Positions 26,059 to 34,575 of a stretch of DNA of 64,000 nucleotides are shown here, in pieces. The position numbers were made by a program, and so were the translations under genes. Under the pieces are notes generated by a model. It was not told where the DNA came from. It ran no database searches and saw only the letters and a program-made list of their open reading frames with translations. The stretch is from DATCVR01 sp036566745 (lineage in GTDB: Bacteria; Actinomycetota; Actinomycetes; Jiangellales; Jiangellaceae), in contig DATCVR010000005.1 in NCBI GenBank assembly GCA_036566745.1, positions 27,065-91,064 of the forward strand, written 5' to 3'. How positions within the stretch are numbered: position 1 is the first letter of the stretch; each line of letters starts with the position of its first letter.

Positions 26059-26918
26059 CCCCTCTGGTGGGGCTCATGGTCGCCGTCGGGATGCTGGTCG
26101 TGGTCCCGCTGGGCCTGCGCCTGATCGACGACGACCACGGCCGACTGGGCCCCATCGGACAGGTCTGGCCGGTCGCCGGCGGGGTCGGCGCGGCGTCTTT
26201 GCTGCTGCCGCGCGGCGGGCTAGCTACCGCTCTGGCCAGCGGTTATGCGGCCGTTACGCTGTGGCTGGCCGCGCTGGCGCTCGCCCGGCTGGCGCGGCGC
26301 CGCCGACTCGACCCGGTCGAGATCGCCGTGCTCACCGCGATGGTCACGCCGGCCGTGGCGGGGATCGCGCTGGTGGCCGAGCGAGCCGGATACGAGCTGC
26401 TCGGGTACGGCATGACGTGGCTCGCGCTGACCGTCGCGCACTTCCACTTCGCCGGGTTCGCGGCGGCTCTCGTCGCCGGCCTGGCTGCCAGCGCCACGGG
26501 CGGAGCACTGGCCGGAGCAGCCGCGCTGAGCGTTCCGGCCGGCACTGTGATCGTGGCCGTCGGCTTCTTCACCGGCGACCTCACCGAGCTGGTCGGCACG
26601 GTGGTCCTGACGGCCGGCATGTGGGCCACGGGCTGGGTCGTCTGGCGTGCGGTCCGGCCGACGTCGGCGGTGCCGGCCACGCGGGTGCTGTTCGCGATCT
26701 GCGCGGCGACCCCGGTGGTGACCATGGTCCTGGCGCTCGGCTGGGCGGCGGGCGCGGTGTGGCCGGACGTCCCGCACCTGTCGGTCGAGCTCATGGCGGC
26801 CACCCATGGAGTGCTCAACGCGCTCGGCTTCGGCCTGTGCGGCGTCGTGGCGTGGCGGCGGCTCCAGGCCGAGAGGAGCCGCCGCCCCCGCGAGGCCGAC
26901 GTGATGCCGTCAGCGTGA
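26055..26918 (+). CDS. YndJ-like membrane protein
   Basis: A 287-aa polytopic membrane protein with about nine hydrophobic segments. Family-like blocks are [20 protein letters not shown] with its two His, and near the C-terminus [20 protein letters not shown], both typical of Bacillus YndJ relatives. Conserved His residues inside membrane segments hint at a metal or heme site, but no function is known. It starts in an ATGA overlap with a tiny ORF and its 3' end overlaps the convergent aldo/keto reductase gene by 9 bp. Confidence 0.72.
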   Translation: MTPLVGLMVAVGMLVVVPLGLRLIDDDHGRLGPIGQVWPVAGGVGAASLLLPRGGLATALASGYAAVTLWLAALALARLARRRRLDPVEIAVLTAMVTPAVAGIALVAERAGYELLGYGMTWLALTVAHFHFAGFAAALVAGLAASATGGALAGAAALSVPAGTVIVAVGFFTGDLTELVGTVVLTAGMWATGWVVWRAVRPTSAVPATRVLFAICAATPVVTMVLALGWAAGAVWPDVPHLSVELMAATHGVLNALGFGLCGVVAWRRLQAERSRRPREADVMPSA

Positions 26919-27902
26919 GGCCGACACCCCGGCCACCGCGCTCAAGTTCGCGTAGCGGTCGCCGTCGGCGACCAGGCCGTCGAGAGCCTCCAGCTCGCCG
27001 GCGTCGAGCACGACGCCGGCCGCGCCGAGGTTCTCCTCGAGGTACCGCCTCCGCTTGGTTCCGGGGATCGGCACGACATCCTCGCCGCGGGCCAACACCC
27101 AGGCCAGAGCCACCTGGCCAGCGGTGACGCCCTTGCTGGCCGCGAGCTCACGCACCGAGTCGACCAGCCGCAGATTCGCGTCGAACGCGGCGCCCTGGAA
27201 CCGCGGCTGGCTGCGCCGGAAGTCGCCGGGCTCGAAGTCGTCCGGCGTCCGGATCGCGCCGGTCAGGAAGCCCCGGCCCAGCGGGCTGTAGGCGACGATC
27301 CCGATGCCGAGCTCGCGGGCCGTGGGCGCGATCTCGTCCTCGAGGTCACGGCTCCACAGCGACCACTCGGTCTGGAGGGCGGTGATGGGGTGGACGGCAT
27401 GGGCTCGCCGGATGGTCGCGGCCGACGCCTCGGACAGGCCCAGGTGCCGCACCTTGCCCGCCGCCACGAGCTCGGCCATCGCCCCGACCGTCTCCTCGAT
27501 GGGCACGGCCGGGTCGACCCGGTGCTGGTAGTAGAGGTCGACGTGGTCCACACCGAGCCGCTGCAGCGAGCCGTCGATAGCCGTCTTGACGTACTCCGGG
27601 CGGCCGTTGACACCGCGCGCACTGGGGTCGGCCGGGTCGCGGACGATGCCGAACTTGGTCGCCAGCACGACGTCGTCGCGCCGGGAGCCCAGCGCACGGC
27701 CGACCAGCTGCTCGTTGGTGTGCGGGCCGTACATGTCGGCGGTGTCGAAGAACGTGACGCCCAGGTCGAGCGCCCGATGGATGGTCGCGACCGCCTCGGA
27801 CTCGTCGCGGTCGCCGTAGAAGTCGCTCATGCCCATGCAGCCGAGGCCGAGGGCGGAGACGGTCAGGTCGGAGCGTCCGAGGACGCGGGTGGGCAGGGTC
27901 AT
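26910..27902 (-). CDS. Aldo/keto reductase (MerR-linked paralogue)
   Basis: A 330-aa NADPH-dependent reductase closely similar to the one at 2134-3120. The tetrad is Asp/Tyr in [18 protein letters not shown], Lys in VVLATKFGI and His in [11 protein letters not shown], and the C-terminal cofactor loop is [17 protein letters not shown]. It lies 58 bp downstream of a merR gene on the same strand, so the pair should be one operon induced by the MerR signal, for example a reactive aldehyde or ketone. The substrate is unknown; the inducer idea is inference from known MerR-AKR pairs. Confidence 0.9.
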   Translation of the reverse strand: MTLPTRVLGRSDLTVSALGLGCMGMSDFYGDRDESEAVATIHRALDLGVTFFDTADMYGPHTNEQLVGRALGSRRDDVVLATKFGIVRDPADPSARGVNGRPEYVKTAIDGSLQRLGVDHVDLYYQHRVDPAVPIEETVGAMAELVAAGKVRHLGLSEASAATIRRAHAVHPITALQTEWSLWSRDLEDEIAPTARELGIGIVAYSPLGRGFLTGAIRTPDDFEPGDFRRSQPRFQGAAFDANLRLVDSVRELAASKGVTAGQVALAWVLARGEDVVPIPGTKRRRYLEENLGAAGVVLDAGELEALDGLVADGDRYANLSAVAGVSASR

Positions 27903-27960
27903 GCCGGCTCTCCTGATGGTGGGTCGAGCGATCGAGAGGTGGGGGTCGCCCCGGCCGGCG

Positions 27961-28359
27961 TCAGAGCGAGGCCGCGCCGCCGTAGGAGGCGATCTTGAAG
28001 TCGACGGCGTCGAGCGCCGCGGTGAGCGCCACGAGCCGGGCCCGCACCGATTCGCGGTGCCGGAGCAGCAGCTCGAGGCGGTCCGGCTCGGTGGCCGGAC
28101 CGGCGTCGACCAGCGCGAAGTAGCGCTGGATCTGCCGGATGGGCATGTCGGTCAGCCGCAGCCGGGTGATGAAGACGATCCGCCGGACGTCGGCGTCGGA
28201 GTAGACCCGGCGTCCGGCCGAGTCACGCCCGACCTGCAGCAGGCCGATGCGTTCGTAGTAGCGGAGGGTGTGCGCGCTCACCCCGACCCGCTCGGCGATG
28301 TCGGAGATGGCCTCGCCAGGCTCGGCCGGGCCCCGCTGGAGCTGCTCCGTCGTCGTCAT
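27961..28359 (-). CDS. MerR family regulator
   Basis: A 132-aa MerR activator. The winged-helix N-terminus reads [20 protein letters not shown], then [20 protein letters not shown], followed by a short coiled-coil dimer helix. No Cys residues for metal or redox sensing are present in the C-terminus, so it is more like the AdhR/aldehyde-sensing group than SoxR or MerR. It precedes the aldo/keto reductase gene. Its own promoter has the diagnostic 19-bp spacer with a 9-bp-arm dyad, so it should twist this promoter into activity when induced. Confidence 0.9.
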   Translation of the reverse strand: MTTTEQLQRGPAEPGEAISDIAERVGVSAHTLRYYERIGLLQVGRDSAGRRVYSDADVRRIVFITRLRLTDMPIRQIQRYFALVDAGPATEPDRLELLLRHRESVRARLVALTAALDAVDFKIASYGGAASL

Positions 28360-28366
28360 GACCTCG

Positions 28367-28397
28367 AACCTAGGACTTAGAGTGCGCTCTAAGTCAA
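28367..28397 (-). promoter_or_regulatory. MerR-controlled promoter (19-bp spacer) with dyad
   Basis: On the minus strand -35 TTGACT (28397-28392) and -10 TAGGTT (28372-28367) are separated by 19 bp, longer than optimal as in MerR promoters. The spacer holds a perfect dyad, GACTTAGAG at 28374-28382 and CTCTAAGTC at 28387-28395 with TGCG between. The ATG of merR follows the -10 box by seven bases. Confidence 0.85.
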
Positions 28398-28403
28398 GCC
28401 CCG

Positions 28404-30797
28404 TCAGGGGCGGAACTCCACCTCGTCGATGAGGAACGTCTGGCTGGTCACGTCGGGATCGGGGTCACAGGCGAGCGTGTGCGAGGTCAGCGCCGACACC
28501 TTGCCGTCGGGCTTCGCCGTGGCCACCTCGGTGCCGTTGACCCGGATCGTCGCGCCGGTGAGGGTCGCCTCGACCGCGACGCTGCTCCACCGTTCCAGCG
28601 TGTCGGCGGTCCCGGGCACCGTGCCGGCCGGCGCCAGCTCCGTCCAGGTCCGTGACTTGGCGACGTACTGGCCGATCGATCCGTCGTCGAAGATCCCGAA
28701 GCGGTAGGGCTCGACGTCCTTGCGGCCGTTCGTGCCGGCGAGCGTGACGACGAACGCGTCGTGGTCGACGCCCTCGTCGAAGCCGCGCGGCTCGGGCCGG
28801 AAACGGAAGGCGAGCGTCTTCGTGGCGGTGGGCTCCCCCGCCTTGCGGACGAACGAGCTGCCGTCGGAGATCGCGTCGGAGAGTCGCAGCACCCGCGCGG
28901 CCCCGGCGGTGTTGACGTCGGTCGTGTAGACGCCGGTGGCCGAGCGCTCGTAGTCGCGCGGCGAGGTGAAGAGCGGATCGTTCTCGAAGGTCTGCAGGTC
29001 GGCGGCGTACAGCTCGATCTCGTTGAGCATGCTGCACGGCGCCGCCATGCCCGCCGGGCAGCTCTGGGAGCCGGCCGTGGTCACGCGGACGTACCTCGCG
29101 TCGACGACGGGCAACGACGGCGGCGAGTACGCCAGGGCGAAGTCGCGCTGGACTCCGGTGTCCCACCACGTGGTCCACGGGCCGTCCGGCGAGGTCGCGA
29201 CCTCGACCGTAGCGCTCTGTTCATGACCGATCCACTGGCTCAGGCCGATCTTCTCCAGGCGGTACTGCCGGTCGAGAGCGATCGTGTAGACGCCAGGCCC
29301 ACCGGCCGCCGCCGCGCTGGACCACGGCTCGCTGCTGCCGTCCACGGCGCCCTGAGCACCGAGGCGAGGACGGGTGGCGGTGCGGTACTCGTTCGCCACG
29401 GTGATCGACGCCGTCTTCGCGCGGATCTTGCCGGCCAGGTCGAGCTTGCCCGCGCCCGGAGTCAGGATGTCGACCGGACGCCGGACGATCGCCTGGTGGT
29501 CGAGGTCGGTCATCGTGTACAGGTGCTCACGCCAGTTGCACTTGTCGGTGTCGGACCCGAAGGCGAAGACGGCGTGACAGCTGTCGGCGGCGGCCAGCAC
29601 CCGGTTCGAGGCCACCCAGTCCATGCCGCTGTTGCCGCTGGAGCCCTCGTTGATGGTGCCGGGATAGGGCAGCGGGTTGCCGTCCTGGTCGAGGGCGGCG
29701 TTGCGGTAGACCAGGGTCGGCTGCTCCCAGGAGGTGCCGGTTCCGTCGGGTGAGATCGTCAGCCAGGTGTCCTGCCTCCCGGCGAGCAGCGCCATCACAC
29801 CGTTGGGCAGCAGGCGCAGGCGAGGCTGGATCATGCTCGGGAATCCGGGCGCGTCGATGGGCGCCGGGGTGGTCCACTGCGCGTCCGGGTCGTCGAGGTC
29901 GATGCGCGCCGACATCAACGGGACGTACCCGCAGGCCGCCGCCGAGCCGGGCTCCGGCTGGATCGTCTGGCAGTTGCGCATGACCGCCACGAGCTCGCCG
30001 TTGACGTCGAAGGCCAGCGCGGTCTCGTTGAACTGGAAGTCGCCTACGGCTCGCGCTCCGCGGGCGATCACCGAGTGCAGCTGCCAGCTCGCGCCGTCGT
30101 CGGTGCTCTGGAGCAACAGCGACGACATCGACGGCCCGGTGCTGTGCGGCAGCACGGCGTACGCGCCCAGGTACAAGGTGCCGTCGGGCGCCGCGATCAG
30201 ATTGTTCGGGTACAGGTTGCCACCGGTGTTGAACACCTCCGGCGCGATGTCCACGAGCGTCTCCGCCGCAGGTCCGAACGTCACACCACCATCGGTCGAC
30301 GTGCGGATATAGGCGCGGCGGGTGTCGGCGTCGACGATGTTCGAGGTGTCCTCGCCGTTGGTCATCGAGAAGTCCAGCACCGTGCCGTCGGCCCGGCGGA
30401 CGGAGGTGAAAATGCCGGGCACCTTCATGGTCGGCGTGAAGTTGAGCCCGCTGTCGAACGAGGTCTTGCTGCCTGGGTCGGCCCACGGCCGGAAGTCGCG
30501 GTGGCGGCCGAAGGAGACGTGGACCGGGCGGGTCGGCGCGGCCGCCGTGCCGGCGTCGTAGGCGTGGACGTCCGGCGCCCACGCGACCTCGCCGGCGTCG
30601 ACGTTCGGCGTGTGGATGACTGACCGCGGCGATCCCAGGTGGACGGTGGTGCCGTCGGACGGGACCGCCTCGAGCGGCACGGCGGACTCCTCCGCCCCCG
30701 CCGGCGCCGGCAGGAGGGCGGCACCGACGGCGAGCGCCGTCACCGCAACCGAGGTCCGGACGATGCGCTGACCCGAGAGTTCCCGCAGTGCGACCAT
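28404..30797 (-). CDS. Secreted sialidase-like (BNR) protein with F5/8C and LamG-like regions
   Basis: A 797-aa exported protein. The signal peptide TSVAVTALAVGAALLPAPAG ends near residue 35 at an Ala-X-Ala site. The central region (about 60-430) has repeated Asp-box-like blades (STDGGVTFGP, STDDGASWQL, SPDGTGTSWEQ), the six-bladed fold of sialidases and related glycosidases. A coagulation-factor-5/8-like carbohydrate module follows (about 490-620, LSQWIGHEQSATVEV) and then a concanavalin/LamG-like domain to the end. Catalytic Arg triad not confirmed, so substrate is open. The ATG at 30797 is chosen; a TTG at 30812 is possible. Confidence 0.78.
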   Translation of the reverse strand: MVALRELSGQRIVRTSVAVTALAVGAALLPAPAGAEESAVPLEAVPSDGTTVHLGSPRSVIHTPNVDAGEVAWAPDVHAYDAGTAAAPTRPVHVSFGRHRDFRPWADPGSKTSFDSGLNFTPTMKVPGIFTSVRRADGTVLDFSMTNGEDTSNIVDADTRRAYIRTSTDGGVTFGPAAETLVDIAPEVFNTGGNLYPNNLIAAPDGTLYLGAYAVLPHSTGPSMSSLLLQSTDDGASWQLHSVIARGARAVGDFQFNETALAFDVNGELVAVMRNCQTIQPEPGSAAACGYVPLMSARIDLDDPDAQWTTPAPIDAPGFPSMIQPRLRLLPNGVMALLAGRQDTWLTISPDGTGTSWEQPTLVYRNAALDQDGNPLPYPGTINEGSSGNSGMDWVASNRVLAAADSCHAVFAFGSDTDKCNWREHLYTMTDLDHQAIVRRPVDILTPGAGKLDLAGKIRAKTASITVANEYRTATRPRLGAQGAVDGSSEPWSSAAAAGGPGVYTIALDRQYRLEKIGLSQWIGHEQSATVEVATSPDGPWTTWWDTGVQRDFALAYSPPSLPVVDARYVRVTTAGSQSCPAGMAAPCSMLNEIELYAADLQTFENDPLFTSPRDYERSATGVYTTDVNTAGAARVLRLSDAISDGSSFVRKAGEPTATKTLAFRFRPEPRGFDEGVDHDAFVVTLAGTNGRKDVEPYRFGIFDDGSIGQYVAKSRTWTELAPAGTVPGTADTLERWSSVAVEATLTGATIRVNGTEVATAKPDGKVSALTSHTLACDPDPDVTSQTFLIDEVEFRP

Positions 30798-30826
30798 GCA
30801 CGGACGAAACAAGGAACATCATTTCA

Positions 30827-30832
30827 TGTCAA
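30827..30832 (-). promoter_or_regulatory. -35 box, sialidase-like gene promoter
   Basis: On the minus strand a perfect TTGACA ends about 30 bases before the ATG at 30797, in an unusually AT-rich stretch. The -10 at 17-bp spacing is poor (TTTCGT), so the match is partial. Confidence 0.4.
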
Positions 30833-30879
30833 TACCTCGTCGGTCGCCTGCCCGCACGGGACCACGGGCGCACGATCGA

Positions 30880-31410
30880 TCAGGCGACGTGGGCGGCGAT
30901 GATCCGGGCGCACTCCAGGGACTCGGTGCGAGTCGTGTCCACCTCGAGGTCATAGTGCACGCCCTGGTGGACCACCTCCGCCTGCATCGCGGCCATCCCG
31001 GCGACCCGATCGCCGCGCGCGATCTCCCGGCCCGAGGCCACCGAGGCGTCGCACCTGACGCCGACCCACACCACCCGCAGTCCGTCGAGGGCCTTCTGCC
31101 ACCGCTGCTGGGACGCCGCTCGGCCGAGGAAGACCTCGTCGACGATCACTCGCGCGCCCGCGCGGGCCATCGCGGCGATCCCCTCGATCCAGGCCGCTTC
31201 CACCGTCCGGAACTCCGGCCCGACGATCACCTCGCCGTCCGGAGCGAACTCGATGCCGTCCGACGACCGCATGGACGCGGGTAGGGCATCGACCAGCGTG
31301 TCGGTCCCGAAGGCCAGCCACGGATCCGGCAGGACCTCTTGCAGGCAGCGGGCGATGCCCGACTTCCCCGAGCTGGAGCCACCGTTGAGGACGATCACCT
31401 GCGTCATCAC
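30880..31410 (-). CDS. Chloramphenicol phosphotransferase-like kinase
   Basis: A 176-aa P-loop kinase of the CPT family. The Walker A motif is [17 protein letters not shown], an acidic Walker B-like VIVDEVFLG follows at about residue 90, and the later [20 protein letters not shown] matches the family. In Streptomyces venezuelae the family prototype phosphorylates chloramphenicol; most relatives have unknown substrates, so resistance is only a possibility. GTG at 31410 lies seven bases after TACTGT at 31418-31423 (minus strand), indicating a leaderless start; an ATG follows directly at 31407. Confidence 0.82.
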   Translation of the reverse strand: MMTQVIVLNGGSSSGKSGIARCLQEVLPDPWLAFGTDTLVDALPASMRSSDGIEFAPDGEVIVGPEFRTVEAAWIEGIAAMARAGARVIVDEVFLGRAASQQRWQKALDGLRVVWVGVRCDASVASGREIARGDRVAGMAAMQAEVVHQGVHYDLEVDTTRTESLECARIIAAHVA

Positions 31411-31451
31411 CCGCGCCACAGTAGAGGCGCCGACGGCCCGGCCGAAATGCC

Positions 31452-31820
31452 CTAGCCGAGCGCCGCGTTCTCCTGGATCCGCGCCCGCACGATCCGGCCG
31501 ACGAGCGCGGCGGGCAGCGGCTCCTGGGGCGTGAAGTGCACCGTGGCCCCGGAGACGTCGAAGTCATGCAGGTCGTCCGTCATCGAGGCCACCAGCTCCG
31601 GGCTCATGACGTAGAGGCTGCACCGGCTGGTGCGGGCGCCGAAGGCCACCACCGCCCGGCCCTCGTACCGGACGGTGGGCACCTGGTAGCTGATCTTCTC
31701 GACGACGCCGCCGGGCACGGCGTCCAGGATCATCCGGCGGAGGTCCTGGAGGGCCTCGCGGATGTCGTCCGGGCGCGCGGCCAGGTACGCGTCCACGAGC
31801 CGGCTGCCGTCGTCGACCAT
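31452..31820 (-). CDS. DUF1801 (YdhG-like) protein
   Basis: A 122-aa protein of the DUF1801 family with a frataxin-like alpha/beta fold. Family features are [20 protein letters not shown], then [20 protein letters not shown] and LYVMSPELV, ending with [14 protein letters not shown] and [10 protein letters not shown]. Members have been linked to iron handling, but evidence is thin and actinobacterial copies are uncharacterised. It is 41 bp upstream of the CPT-like gene on the same strand, so they may be transcribed together. Confidence 0.82.
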   Translation of the reverse strand: MVDDGSRLVDAYLAARPDDIREALQDLRRMILDAVPGGVVEKISYQVPTVRYEGRAVVAFGARTSRCSLYVMSPELVASMTDDLHDFDVSGATVHFTPQEPLPAALVGRIVRARIQENAALG

Positions 31821-31998
31821 GACGTGTCCTCTGCTGGACCGATGTCGATGGGTATGAGTCTAGGGCGGCATGACGGCGGCGCGGCGGATTCAGGCAGGTC
31901 AGCCGGGAGATCGCGGAATCAGCGTGGAGATCGGCGGAGTCGGCGCCCTGCACGCTTCGCCCTGCCCGCTTCGCCCGATACGCCCTACGATCGGAGGC

Positions 31999-33468
31999 GT
32001 GCGTCGCTCGACGCGGGTCGTGGCGGTGGCCGGGGCGGCTGGCCTGCTCGCGGCCTGCACGTCGACGCCCGAGGGACCTCGACCCGGCCCCACGGCGAGC
32101 GCCCTCCAGACGACTCCGTCGCCGGCCACGCCGTCCTCCACCCCCTCTCCGCGGGTGACCACCCCGCTCGTGCTGGCCGTGAACCCGACCCGCAACGTCG
32201 TCGACGTCCCTGTGGCGTCGGCACGCGCCTTCTCCGTCGACGGCGCGACGAACTGGTCCGCGCTGGGCCAGGCCTCGGGTCCTCTGCGGATCGTCGCGGC
32301 CGGCGTGGGCCCGACCGCCGGTGGGCCGGCTGCCCAGCGCCTGGCGAGCACCGCCGAGGCGCTCGACGCGGTCCGAGCCGACCCCGCCACGATCGCACTG
32401 GTGCCGGCCCAGGCGATGGACCCGACCGTCCGCGCGCTGACCGTCGGCGGTGTCCACCCCCTGCGCTCGCCCACGACGTACCCGCTCGAGGCCGAGGCCA
32501 CCGCCACGCTCGGCGAACCGGTCACGATGACGATCGTCGGCGACATCATGCTCGGCCGGCGCGTGGGCGAGGCGATGGCCGCGGTGGGCGATCTTGCGGC
32601 GCCGCTTCGGCCATTGGCCGAACGGCTGGCCTCGGCGGACGTCACCGTCGGCAACCTCGAGTCGACCCTGTCGCGCGACGGGTCGCCCACGCAGGGCGGC
32701 GACTCGTTCGCGGCCGACCCCGGGGTCGCGGCGGGCCTCCAGCTCGCCGGCTTCGACGTGCTGTCGCTGGCCAACAACCACGTGGGAGACTGGGGCGACG
32801 CCGCCCTGGTCCAGACCGTCGAGGCGGTCCGGGCCATGGGCATCGAGCCGGTCGGCGCGGGGGCCACCCTGGCCGAGGCCCGCAGCCCGGTGATGGTCGA
32901 ACGCGGCGGCACGAGCATCGGCGTCATCGGCACCGAGTCGATCGGCGAGTCCCCCGCGGCCGGTACCGACCAGCCTGGGACGAACCGCCTGAACATGCCG
33001 CCGCGGACCGGCCCGCTCGACCAGGCCGCCCTCGATCGCATCGTCGCCGACATTGCCGCACTCGATCCGCTGGTCGATGTGGTCGTCGTGATCCCCCACT
33101 GGGGCACGCAGTACACGAACCTGCCGGAGCCCGGCCAGCGCGCCGTCGCCGAGGCGTTCGCGCAGGCCGGGGCCGACCTCGTCGCCGGCGGGCATCCGCA
33201 CTGGGTGCAGGGCTGGGAGATGGTCGGCCCGACCCCCGTGGTGCACTCGCTCGGCAACTTCGTCTTCGACATGGACTTCATGCGGGAGACCCAGGAAGGC
33301 GTGTTCCTGGAGATCGTGATCGTCGACGGGCGGGTCGCGGCGGTCGAGCCGGTGCCGTACGTCATCGGCGACGACTTCGCTCCACGGCTCGCGACGCCGG
33401 ACCAGGCCGCGCCGATCCTCGCGCTGATGCGGGAGACCAGCCAGCCGCCCTTCGGCCCCGGCGGCTGA
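31999..33468 (+). CDS. CapA family (PGA_cap) lipoprotein
   Basis: A 489-aa exported metallophosphatase-fold protein similar to CapA of poly-gamma-glutamate capsule synthesis. The lipobox is GLLAACTS (Cys near residue 17), followed by a Ser/Thr/Pro-rich linker. Family metal motifs are TIVGDIMLGRRVGEAM, VGNLESTLSRDG, LSLANNHVGDWGDAAL, VIPHWGTQYTNLPEP and VAGGHPHWVQGWEM. No capBC genes are close, so a capsule role is unproven. GTG 31999 is preceded by TACGAT seven bases upstream. Its 3' end meets the convergent M28 gene with a 2-bp gap. Confidence 0.88.
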   Translation: MRRSTRVVAVAGAAGLLAACTSTPEGPRPGPTASALQTTPSPATPSSTPSPRVTTPLVLAVNPTRNVVDVPVASARAFSVDGATNWSALGQASGPLRIVAAGVGPTAGGPAAQRLASTAEALDAVRADPATIALVPAQAMDPTVRALTVGGVHPLRSPTTYPLEAEATATLGEPVTMTIVGDIMLGRRVGEAMAAVGDLAAPLRPLAERLASADVTVGNLESTLSRDGSPTQGGDSFAADPGVAAGLQLAGFDVLSLANNHVGDWGDAALVQTVEAVRAMGIEPVGAGATLAEARSPVMVERGGTSIGVIGTESIGESPAAGTDQPGTNRLNMPPRTGPLDQAALDRIVADIAALDPLVDVVVVIPHWGTQYTNLPEPGQRAVAEAFAQAGADLVAGGHPHWVQGWEMVGPTPVVHSLGNFVFDMDFMRETQEGVFLEIVIVDGRVAAVEPVPYVIGDDFAPRLATPDQAAPILALMRETSQPPFGPGG

Positions 33469-33470
33469 GG

Positions 33471-34463
33471 TCACAGCGAGCGCAGCCAGGCCCAGACCGT
33501 CCGCCCGACCTCGTCGAGCTGGCTCAGGTCGACGACCGTGGGGACGTCTCCGGCCGAGTGGTACCCCGGATAGGGGACGCTTCCCAGCCGGGCCGAGGGC
33601 AGCTCCGCCTTCTCGAAGGACCAGTGGTCGCTGCTGCGGTTCTCGCAGGCAGCCGCCGCAACGGCCACGCTGGCGGCGGCGGCGACCAGGGCGTCGCGCA
33701 CGGCAGTCGTCCCGCTGCCTCCGGTGCAGATCGGCACGTGCTCCGCCGCCACCCCGACCCGGTCCAGCGACACCATGCCGGCCAAGGCCACAGCCTGGGC
33801 CGCAGGCAGGTCGCGGACGTACTGCTGAGAGCCGAAGTGGTGCAGCGCGTCGCCGTCGCCACGCGGCTCCTCGGCGCCGAAGGCGATGAACCGCACCGGC
33901 ATCCCCAGCGGCTCCGCGGCGGCCATCCGGGCCAGGTCGATCATCACACCGATCCCCGAGGCGTTGTCCTCGGCGCCCGGAGCCTGGGGCACGGTGTCGA
34001 GGTGGGCGCCCACGATGACATGCGGCGCCGTCGGGTCGAATCCGGGCGGGTCCGCGATGACGTTCGCGGAGGTTCCTGCGGGCACGTCGACGCCCCACGA
34101 GTTGCCGGCCGGTACCGGCACCGGGACCTGCGTCACCACGTAGCCCAGGGCGGTGAACCAGCCCTCGACGTCGGCTGCGGCCTGGTGGAACGCCGGGCCG
34201 GACGCCTCCCGTGGCCCGATGGTGCCGGCGAGGTGCTCGATGACGTCGAACGCGGCGGTCGCGTCGAACACGGCCGGCGTCGGGGTCGGCGTAGGGGTGG
34301 GGGTGGGGGTGGGCGTGGGGGTCACGCGGTCGGGCGCCTCCGAGGCCGTCCCCGGTGGCGTGGAACCGGCCACCGGGGACGACGGCGGATCACCGGGGTC
34401 GGAAGCCGTGCACCCGGCGAGCAGCGCGACGACGGCGACCAGAGCCACGCGGCGCCCACGCAT
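33471..34463 (-). CDS. M28 family zinc aminopeptidase lipoprotein
   Basis: A 330-aa exported peptidase. A lipoprotein signal (VVALLAGCTAS) is followed by a Thr-Pro repeat linker at residues 49-63. The M28 zinc ligands are visible: His and Asp in IVGAHLDTVPQAPGAEDNAS, Glu pair in FGAEEPRGDG, Asp in MVSLDRVG and His in PYPGYHSAGD. It probably trims peptides outside the cell. ATG 34463 chosen because the hydrophobic signal begins just after it. It is convergent with CapA and its 3' end has only 2 bp of separation from it. Confidence 0.9.
   Translation of the reverse strand: MRGRRVALVAVVALLAGCTASDPGDPPSSPVAGSTPPGTASEAPDRVTPTPTPTPTPTPTPTPAVFDATAAFDVIEHLAGTIGPREASGPAFHQAAADVEGWFTALGYVVTQVPVPVPAGNSWGVDVPAGTSANVIADPPGFDPTAPHVIVGAHLDTVPQAPGAEDNASGIGVMIDLARMAAAEPLGMPVRFIAFGAEEPRGDGDALHHFGSQQYVRDLPAAQAVALAGMVSLDRVGVAAEHVPICTGGSGTTAVRDALVAAAASVAVAAAACENRSSDHWSFEKAELPSARLGSVPYPGYHSAGDVPTVVDLSQLDEVGRTVWAWLRSL
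34277..34325. repeat. Thr-Pro codon repeat in the M28 linker
   Basis: A GT-rich low-complexity tract, minus-strand units ACCCCC/ACGCCC, encodes about eight Thr-Pro pairs. It forms an extended, probably O-glycosylated linker and is prone to slip in copy number. Confidence 0.8.
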
Positions 34464-34575
34464 GCCTCCATGGCACCCCGAACGCCGCGTCGGGACAAGG
34501 GCCCGCGTTGTCACGATCCGGACCCAAATCGCGGTTGGCGAGCGCCGAAGCCACTGCCGCCGGGCCGTTCATGGG

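Noticed and set aside
31564..34098. Minus-strand frame of 844 codons
   Set aside because: Antisense to the CapA gene and out of frame with the M28 and DUF1801 genes; no recognisable domain.
34277..34325. Short tandem repeats considered as a CRISPR or VNTR locus
   Set aside because: The units are 6 bases long without spacers and encode a Thr-Pro linker in the M28 protein.
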